In this document: in pieces, positions 1 to 4,721 of the stretch | Layout of the letters: every line of letters begins with the position of its first letter | Numbering within the stretch: the stretch's first letter is position 1 | Assembly (NCBI GenBank): GCA_030608865.1 | Contig: JAUWDI010000053.1 | Location: 1-6,547, forward strand | DNA from: Anaerolineales bacterium | Lineage (GTDB): Bacteria; Chloroflexota; Anaerolineae; Anaerolineales; E44-bin32 | Length of the DNA: 6,547 bases | Direction: 5' to 3' | Position numbers and translations under genes: made by a program | Notes under the pieces: model-generated | What the model saw: only the letters and a program-made list of their open reading frames with translations | The model's database searches: none | What the model was told of the DNA's origin: nothing

Positions 1-801
1 ATTAAGTACGACTAAATCGTTGACTTTCAATACCGCATCGCCAATCTTTGGGGGATTTTTCTCAACGCCGAGTTGAACCTCTCGCCCCACCATCATCTCC
101 GCCAACTTGCTTTTGCTTGCCTTCTTCGGAGTCGTCGTACCCACCATTTTCCCCCGGCGCAGGACGGAAATGCGATCGGCAACCTCTAGCACCTCGCGTA
201 ATTTATGGGTGATAAAAATGATCGATTTACCCTGCTCCGTCAGCGAATTCATAATTTTGAAAAGCTCGTCCGCCTCCTGCGGCGTCAACACAGCCGTCGG
301 CTCATCAAAAATCAAGATGTCTGCGTTGCGATAGAGGAGCTTAATAATCTCAACCCGCTGCTGGACACCTACGGCGATATCCTGCACATAGACATCAGGA
401 TCAACTTCTAGATGGTGCTGTTCCGAGATCTCACGGATACGATGTGCAGCGGAGTCACGATCTAGAAAATCACCATAACGGAGTGACTCCTCCCCTAACA
501 TCACATTTTCTGTTACTGTGAATACAGGGATGAGCATGAAATGTTGATGGACCATTCCGATGCCTTCGGCGATGGCATCTCCCGGGTCGTGAATCTCAAC
601 CTTCTTGCCACGAACAATCACATCACCATCATCCGGTTGATACAACCCATAAAGGATGTTCATCAACGTCGTCTTGCCGGCGCCGTTCTCGCCGAGCAAG
701 GCATGAATTTCGCCTTCATTCAGGGTCAGATTGATATTATCGTTCGCAAGTACGCCGGGGAAACGCTTGGTGATATTGCGGAGTTCGAGGACGGGTTCCA
801 T
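1..801 (-). CDS. ABC transporter ATP-binding protein of a BMP/nucleoside-type importer, N-terminal half (partial)
   Basis: The product should be the cytoplasmic ATPase that powers uptake of the ligand captured by the lipoprotein encoded just upstream. I translated 267 codons from ATG 801 without a stop; the frame runs off the window edge. The first nucleotide-binding domain is complete: Walker A GENGAGKT (residues 37-44), Q-loop Gln86 in HQH, signature region AVGVQQRVEI (143-152), Walker B ILIFDEPTA (162-170, catalytic Glu167) and switch His199 in ITH. The non-canonical signature (VGVQQ instead of SGGQ) and the following EPTAVLTPQE are typical of NBD1 in the YufO/NupO and RbsA-like double ATPases. 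These are about 500 residues long, so a second NBD and the permease genes are expected beyond the left edge. Start choice: ATG 801 has AGGTG only 3 nt upstream. The in-frame GTG at 807 has AGGA with a better 7-nt spacing, so the protein may begin two residues earlier. The family assignment is firm; the substrate is not determined. Confidence 0.93.
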   Translation of the reverse strand, partial: MEPVLELRNITKRFPGVLANDNINLTLNEGEIHALLGENGAGKTTLMNILYGLYQPDDGDVIVRGKKVEIHDPGDAIAEGIGMVHQHFMLIPVFTVTENVMLGEESLRYGDFLDRDSAAHRIREISEQHHLEVDPDVYVQDIAVGVQQRVEIIKLLYRNADILIFDEPTAVLTPQEADELFKIMNSLTEQGKSIIFITHKLREVLEVADRISVLRRGKMVGTTTPKKASKSKLAEMMVGREVQLGVEKNPPKIGDAVLKVNDLVVLN

Positions 802-864
802 GTTCACCTAGGGATCCTGTTGAGTGATTGAGCGGTTAAGGCTACCGCTGGATATAGGTTGAAT

Positions 865-893
865 TCTATACTATGGGGGCTAATTTACACAAA
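865..893 (-). promoter_or_regulatory. Possible promoter for the ABC ATPase gene
   Basis: On the minus strand TTTGTG (893-888) is followed after 17 nt by TATAGA (870-865), roughly 64 nt upstream of the ATPase start. The -10 matches the consensus at most positions but the -35 is poor. An 8-bp palindrome CAGCGCTG (914-921) lies just upstream and could be a binding site, though one this short may be chance. This promoter would allow ATPase expression independent of readthrough past the hairpin at 978-1009. Tentative. Confidence 0.35.
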
Positions 894-977
894 TCGCTTT
901 TTTTACAAAGAAACAGCGCTGATAATCACTAAATGTCGAACGAGAGTGGAAAACATTGCTGCTGCGCTTTAAAATCG

Positions 978-1009
978 ACAGGGGCCGGTTTATTCTTCCC
1001 GGCCCCTGT
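978..1009 (-). terminator. GC-rich hairpin after the lipoprotein gene, intrinsic terminator or mRNA-stabilising stem
   Basis: A perfect 11-bp stem, ACAGGGGCCGG (978-988) with CCGGCCCCTGT (999-1009), closes a 10-nt loop. It begins about 45 nt after the lipoprotein stop codon. Read on the minus strand, the stem is followed by CGATTTTAAAG, so the U-run is only four residues and starts three bases after the stem. Termination may therefore be partial. A hairpin between the binding-protein gene and the transporter-core genes commonly raises the ratio of binding protein to ATPase/permease, either by attenuation or by protecting the upstream mRNA from 3' exonucleases. No other gene end lies nearby on the plus strand, so I assign it to the minus-strand operon. 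Confidence 0.7.
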
Positions 1010-1053
1010 TGTATTACGTTCTCTTACGCCAGATGGCGTCTTGCGAAGTTATC

Positions 1054-2118
1054 TTACGGAGTCGCCGAAAGTTCACCGGCGATTAGCTTCGCTGAGACAT
1101 CGTCGAGTTCGGCCTGAAGGTCAGCCGAAACCATGTCCGCTAGATCATGGAACGGCGCAAGTCCAACACCGCCGTTCTCAAGCGTACCAATGGCAAGTCC
1201 ACCCGCGAAGCTGCCATCGATTACGTCCTTGATGACGTTCAGGGTTGTGACGTCCATGTTCTTGAGGACTGAGGTAAGCGTGATCGGGGCATACTGTGGA
1301 TTGGTCAACACCCAGTCTGCATCCACCCCGACGATATAGGTGTCACCGCGCTCCTCTACCGCTGCCGCTGTGCCAAGGCCAACGGGTCCGGCGACGGGCA
1401 TGATGATATCCACACCCTCATCCATGAGCTGCTCGCCCATGAGGCGTCCATCTTCGAGGCTCTCGAAGTTGTTGGTGAAGAGCCCTGTCTGCGTGACGGC
1501 GTCCCAGCCGAGGACTTCCACGCTCGTCCCGTGGACCTCGTTATAGTACGCTGCACCAAGAGCAAAGCCATCCATAAAGACAGTCACTGGCGGGATCTGA
1601 ATGCCACCGAAGGTGCCGATCTTGCCGGTTTTGCTGACGCCGGCGGCAGCATAGCCAGCCAGGAAGGCGGCCTCTTGCGTGTTAAAGACCTGTCCCACAA
1701 CGTTCGCGAAAGTCGGATCATAGGCGTAGTCGATAATGGTGAATTTCTGATCAGGATACGTCTCTGCGCCTGCGGCGGTGGCGTCACCGAGCAGGAAGCC
1801 GACGGTTACGATCAGATCACAACCCTCTTCGACGAAGGCATTGATGTTCTTCTCGTAGTCGGTTTGTTGCTGAGACTCGAGGAACTTACCCTCAACCCCG
1901 AGTTCGCTTGCATCTTCGACACCCTTCCAAGCTGTAGCATTGAAGGATTTATCGTCGATACCGCCAGTATCCGTTACCTGGCAGACCTTAAGCGTGGGGG
2001 CTGCTGGCTCTTCAGCTACCGGTTCCTCCGGCGCAGGTGTCGCTGCTGGAGCACACGCAACAAGTACAAACGCTGCGATGATAAGAAGCGACATAACGGC
2101 AAATAACTTCTTCTGCAT
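1054..2118 (-). CDS. BMP family (PnrA/TmpC-like) ABC transporter substrate-binding lipoprotein
   Basis: This is the extracytoplasmic binding component of an importer; characterised members of the BMP/PnrA family bind purine nucleosides. The 354-residue protein starts with MQKK, a hydrophobic signal segment (about residues 5-21) and lipobox LVAC with Cys22 as the lipidated residue. A Pro/Glu/Ala linker follows (about 23-42), then the periplasmic-binding fold. Family hallmarks are TGGIDDKSFN (51-60), the segment TFGGIQIPPVTVFMDG (169-184) and GVDADW (264-269); Phe59 and the Asp residues of the last motif fall where known members contact the ligand. Length is normal for the family. The start is ATG 2118 because GGAGGA (2131-2126) lies 7 nt upstream; an in-frame ATG at 2133 overlaps that ribosome-binding site and has none of its own. 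The partner ATPase follows after 252 bp, beyond a hairpin. The actual ligand cannot be read from the sequence; purine nucleosides are the best guess, though some family members have other ligands. Confidence 0.93.
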   Translation of the reverse strand: MQKKLFAVMSLLIIAAFVLVACAPAATPAPEEPVAEEPAAPTLKVCQVTDTGGIDDKSFNATAWKGVEDASELGVEGKFLESQQQTDYEKNINAFVEEGCDLIVTVGFLLGDATAAGAETYPDQKFTIIDYAYDPTFANVVGQVFNTQEAAFLAGYAAAGVSKTGKIGTFGGIQIPPVTVFMDGFALGAAYYNEVHGTSVEVLGWDAVTQTGLFTNNFESLEDGRLMGEQLMDEGVDIIMPVAGPVGLGTAAAVEERGDTYIVGVDADWVLTNPQYAPITLTSVLKNMDVTTLNVIKDVIDGSFAGGLAIGTLENGGVGLAPFHDLADMVSADLQAELDDVSAKLIAGELSATP

Positions 2119-2121
2119 GTT

Positions 2122-2141
2122 ACATTCCTCCATTAGAATGT
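2122..2141 (-). promoter_or_regulatory. Small hairpin presenting the lipoprotein Shine-Dalgarno sequence
   Basis: Inverted arms ACATTC and GAATGT (2122-2127 and 2136-2141) enclose an 8-nt loop, TAATGGAG on the minus strand. The Shine-Dalgarno GGAGGA (2131-2126) spans the loop and the first two stem bases, and the start codon is at 2118. The 6-bp AT-rich stem is weak alone, so it could either display the site in the loop or mask it in a structured leader. This site also decides the start codon of the lipoprotein gene. Confidence 0.5.
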
Positions 2142-2182
2142 TGCGGCGCGAAAAATCTTTTCTTCTCCCAAATCACCTCGTT

Positions 2183-2223
2183 CACAAACCTCAACGTTGC
2201 CGCATTGTTACGTTAGGTTTGTG
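2183..2223 (-). promoter_or_regulatory. Long bulged inverted repeat at the 5' end of the lipoprotein mRNA (operator or leader hairpin)
   Basis: On the minus strand CACAAACCTAACGT (2223-2210) pairs with ACGTT, a bulged G (2192), then AGGTTTGTG. This makes 14 base pairs with one bulge around a 12-nt loop, AACAATGCGGCA. It starts a few bases after the predicted transcription start (about 2225), so it would form the extreme 5' end of the mRNA. It may be a protein operator, a 5' stabilising stem or part of a regulatory leader. It does not resemble a riboswitch class I can recognise: there is no purine-riboswitch three-way-junction core and no T-box sequence. No U-run follows, so it is not a terminator. 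Confidence 0.6.
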
Positions 2224-2231
2224 ACCTCGCA

Positions 2232-2260
2232 ATAATAGCACGAGACAACGCTAGTTGCAA
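2232..2260 (-). promoter_or_regulatory. Promoter of the BMP lipoprotein gene
   Basis: On the minus strand TTGCAA (2260-2255) is followed by a 17-nt spacer and TATTAT (2237-2232). The -10 carries the extended TG motif (TGCTATTAT). This is close to a housekeeping sigma-70 promoter. The predicted start at about 2225 gives a leader of about 107 nt. It lies in the 202-bp gap after ftsK. I see no intrinsic terminator in that gap, so some ftsK readthrough into the transporter genes is also possible. Confidence 0.75.
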
Positions 2261-2320
2261 TGAATCGCCACTCACGTGCTCGATAGTTTATTGGACTGTT
2301 GCCATGATGATGAACGGTGA

Positions 2321-4651
2321 TCACACCTGCTCATCTGGCGCTGTAAGATCGCCGTAATCAAGGACCTCTCTTGGTTGCGAGCCGCTTTTCGCGGGGCCAA
2401 TAATGCCACGCTCTTCGAGTTGATCCACGAGCCGTGCGGAGCGTGTGTACCCAATCCGCAGATGGCGCTGCAACAGTGAGATTGAAGCACGCCGCACCCC
2501 GCGAATGACCGAAACAGCTTCGTTAAAGAGTGGGTCGAGGTCATCATCTTCTTCGGCCATCTCGTCCCATAGCGGTGCCTGTTTAAGATCGACACCTGGC
2601 GGAATACTGTCAATAGGTGTCACGGACTGTTCCTCGATCTCTTCTCCCAAGTTAGCGATCTTCCAGTATTGGATTAGTCGGTTTAACTCATCCTCGGAGA
2701 CATATGCTCCCTGCATACGGATGGGTGCCGACGCATCTGGTGCCTGAAAGAGCATATCCCCTCGCCCGAGAAGTCGTTCAGCGCCCGGTTGATCCAGGAT
2801 AACGCGGCTGTCGACGGAGGATGCCACGGCGAAGGCAATGCGTGACGGGAAGTTGGCTTTAATCAGGCCGGTGACTACGTCCACGGAAGGTCGCTGGGTG
2901 GCAATGACCAGATGAATGCCCGTCGCCCGTGCGAGCTGCGCCAAGCGAGTGATCACCATCTCCGTCTCATGAGGCGCCAGCATCATAAGGTCCGCTAGCT
3001 CATCGATCACGACGACGATGTAATGCATCGATCGCCCCCCCGATTGATGCACGCGCCGGTTGTAGTCACCGATATTTCGTACACCTACTTGGGCGAAGAG
3101 ATGATAGCGGCGATCCATCTCGCGCGAGACCCATTGCAGCGCTGACACCACACGCTCCAATTCAACAACCACGGGAGCCATAAGATGAGGGATGCCGTTA
3201 TAGTATGTCAATTCAACCCTCTTCGGATCGACCATGACAAACTTAAGTTCATCGGGTGTGTTCTGAAGCAGCAGGCAGGAGATGATGGCATTCACGCATA
3301 CGGATTTTCCTGAGCCCGTTGTGCCGGCGATTAGCAGATGCGGCATGGCTGCGAGATCGGCAATGACTGACCCGCCCGACACATCGATCCCTAACCCAAG
3401 CTTCAGCCTGGTGCGCATCTTCTGAAAATTCTGCGCTTCGATCACATCACGCAGCGCAACTAACGAAACATCAGTGTTGGGGACCTCAATACCTACGTAA
3501 CCCTTGCTCGGCACGGGCGCTTCAATCCGAATCGAGGGTGCGGCAAGCGCTAGAGCAAGGTCATCCGCCAGAGATGAAATTTTGCTCACTTTAACCTTCG
3601 TGCGCCGCCCTCCACGTCCTTCGATAAAATCCGGTTCAACTCCAAATTGAGTGATCACTGGGCCGCGATTTATCTCAACAACTCGCGCGGGCGCACCAAA
3701 TACTCGCAGCGTTTCCTCGATCAATCGGGCACGTTCACGGTCGAATGTTTCATCAGCCCTACTTACCGCTCCCGGCTCGAGTATCTCTGCCACCGCCGGC
3801 AGCATCCACTGCCGCTGTGGACTAACCTCCACCGCTTCAGTCTGGAGAGATGCCGGTAGATCCATTCCCTGCTGAGGTTGAGCCGCTTCCGGTTGGATCG
3901 ATGGGGCGATATCCAGGGCTTGCGGAGGGGTGTCGGTAGTTCGGGCATCCGTCTTGGATTGAGATAATGATGGGATGCTCGTGAATTGCTGGCGAACCCA
4001 ACCCCAACCCCTTAGCGCGTAATCTACCACTTCAGGAAGCGAAATCCCGATGATGAAAGTGATTGAAACAAGCAGCCATGCCGCGATAACAACAAACGCC
4101 CCGCCAACTCCCAGGCTGCTAACCAAAAGAGCGTAGATCGCAGCGCCGATGATCCCTCCGCCGCGCCCTTCTTGAGCGATAGCCCTTCCTATTGTAAATG
4201 TCGTCGCCCCAAGCAACGCATGCATGAGAACCAAGATGAGCAGGAATAATGAGACCGCACCTACAATCCTTTCTGGTTCAAGTCCCGGTAAACGACCACG
4301 AAGTTTCCTTAAGAGGATCCCTGCTCCACCCAGGATCAACGCTAGAGGCACGATGAATGTCCCCCAGCCAAAGGTCTGTTGAAGCAAATTAACCCACACG
4401 TTTCCGATCAAACCCTGATGTGTGGTGAGCAGGCTCAGAATCGTCAAGAAGCCGACTACGAGCAGAAATAGCCCGAGCAGGTTGGTTTTCCGTTCACGTG
4501 TGAGGATGCCCTGGAGTGAAAAAACCGCGCCAAGTGAATTACGAAACGATGCTATGAAATTCCCCGAGGTGCGACTTTTCGCCGTTTTTTTACGGCTCTT
4601 TGACTTCGAGGTACTCTTTCGTCGACTTCGAGTGGATGTTTTTTTCGCCAC
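2321..4651 (-). CDS. ftsK: DNA translocase FtsK/SpoIIIE
   Basis: This is a septum-anchored hexameric motor that pumps chromosomal DNA during division, normally loaded and oriented by its C-terminal gamma domain and aiding XerCD dimer resolution. With the GTG start the protein has 776 residues, the size of compact SpoIIIE-like members. A Lys/Arg/Ser-rich tail (about 1-31) precedes four or possibly five membrane segments (about 58-77, 95-114, 129-147 and one or two between 167 and 204). A short Pro/Gln linker (about 230-290) and the alpha domain (about 300-420) follow. The RecA-like motor has Walker A GTTGSGKS (443-450), Walker B YIVVVIDELADLM (544-556, Asp550/Glu551) and the hallmark TQRPSVDVVTG (585-595). 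The gamma winged helix is at about 702-766. Start: GGAG (4661-4658) lies 6 nt before GTG 4651. An in-frame TTG at 4663 would add four residues but overlaps that GGAG and has no site of its own. The gene appears intact and is transcribed from 4672-4680, divergently from the CNB-PH gene. Confidence 0.96.
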   Translation of the reverse strand: MAKKTSTRSRRKSTSKSKSRKKTAKSRTSGNFIASFRNSLGAVFSLQGILTRERKTNLLGLFLLVVGFLTILSLLTTHQGLIGNVWVNLLQQTFGWGTFIVPLALILGGAGILLRKLRGRLPGLEPERIVGAVSLFLLILVLMHALLGATTFTIGRAIAQEGRGGGIIGAAIYALLVSSLGVGGAFVVIAAWLLVSITFIIGISLPEVVDYALRGWGWVRQQFTSIPSLSQSKTDARTTDTPPQALDIAPSIQPEAAQPQQGMDLPASLQTEAVEVSPQRQWMLPAVAEILEPGAVSRADETFDRERARLIEETLRVFGAPARVVEINRGPVITQFGVEPDFIEGRGGRRTKVKVSKISSLADDLALALAAPSIRIEAPVPSKGYVGIEVPNTDVSLVALRDVIEAQNFQKMRTRLKLGLGIDVSGGSVIADLAAMPHLLIAGTTGSGKSVCVNAIISCLLLQNTPDELKFVMVDPKRVELTYYNGIPHLMAPVVVELERVVSALQWVSREMDRRYHLFAQVGVRNIGDYNRRVHQSGGRSMHYIVVVIDELADLMMLAPHETEMVITRLAQLARATGIHLVIATQRPSVDVVTGLIKANFPSRIAFAVASSVDSRVILDQPGAERLLGRGDMLFQAPDASAPIRMQGAYVSEDELNRLIQYWKIANLGEEIEEQSVTPIDSIPPGVDLKQAPLWDEMAEEDDDLDPLFNEAVSVIRGVRRASISLLQRHLRIGYTRSARLVDQLEERGIIGPAKSGSQPREVLDYGDLTAPDEQV

Positions 4652-4657
4652 TTCCGT

Positions 4658-4661
4658 CTCC
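4658..4661 (-). promoter_or_regulatory. ftsK ribosome-binding site that fixes the GTG start
   Basis: GGAG on the minus strand is separated by 6 nt (ACGGAA) from GTG 4651. It overlaps the alternative TTG at 4663, which argues against that upstream start. The predicted transcription start near 4665 would leave a leader of only about 14 nt, just enough to contain this site. Confidence 0.65.
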
Positions 4662-4671
4662 AAGCGTGGCG

Positions 4672-4680
4672 ATTATAGCA
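4672..4680 (-). promoter_or_regulatory. Extended -10 promoter of ftsK
   Basis: The minus strand reads TGCTATAAT (4680-4672), a perfect TATAAT with the TG extension. The region 16-18 nt upstream (around 4695-4701, TGCGAAC) matches the -35 consensus poorly, as is common when an extended -10 is present. The transcription start is predicted at about 4665. Confidence 0.7.
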
Positions 4681-4688
4681 TAGCGCCC

Positions 4689-4700
4689 GCGAATGTTCGC
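4689..4700 (+). promoter_or_regulatory. Palindrome GCGAATGTTCGC centred between divergent promoters, putative operator
   Basis: The arms GCGAA and TTCGC are perfectly complementary around a 2-bp centre. The palindrome lies 11 bp from the ftsK -10 hexamer and 9 bp from the plus-strand -10 hexamer, covering the -35 zones of both. A dimeric regulator bound here could control ftsK and the CNB-PH/def unit together. The half-sites are short, so chance occurrence cannot be excluded. The spacing does not match the Bacillus-type LexA box (GAAC, four bases, GTTC). Confidence 0.4.
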
Positions 4701-4706
4701 ACACCA

Positions 4707-4715
4707 TGCTAAAAT
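4707..4715 (+). promoter_or_regulatory. Extended -10 promoter giving a predicted leaderless mRNA
   Basis: TGCTAAAAT matches an extended -10 (TGnTAnnnT). It ends six bases before the ATG at 4722, so the expected transcription start is at or within a base or two of the A of the ATG. No Shine-Dalgarno sequence lies between the -10 and the ATG (the bases are CTAACC), which is consistent with leaderless translation. No good -35 is visible. Confidence 0.6.
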
Positions 4716-4721
4716 CTAACC

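Noticed and set aside
541..831. Open frame of 96 codons on the plus strand within the ATPase region
   Set aside because: The minus-strand frame here encodes complete Walker A and Q-loop motifs, so the plus-strand frame is a shadow.
1531..2106. Open frame of 191 codons on the plus strand, antisense to the BMP lipoprotein gene
   Set aside because: It lies wholly within a well-supported gene on the other strand, its translation shows no domain or sensible composition, and it has no ribosome-binding site. It is a shadow of the real gene's codon bias.
2119..2225. Known riboswitch (purine or preQ1) upstream of the nucleoside-type lipoprotein gene
   Set aside because: The conserved core of a purine riboswitch three-way junction and the preQ1 short pseudoknot pattern are not visible. 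Only two simple hairpins can be supported.
2316..2327. GGTGATCACACC near the ftsK stop codon as a possible terminator
   Set aside because: The arms are only 4 bp, the symmetry is imperfect and no U-run follows, so it cannot be called a terminator.
4689..4700. LexA (SOS) box at the divergent promoter
   Set aside because: The half-sites GCGAA/TTCGC are only 2 bp apart, whereas a Bacillus-type LexA box needs GAAC and GTTC separated by 4 bp. I keep it only as an unassigned palindrome.
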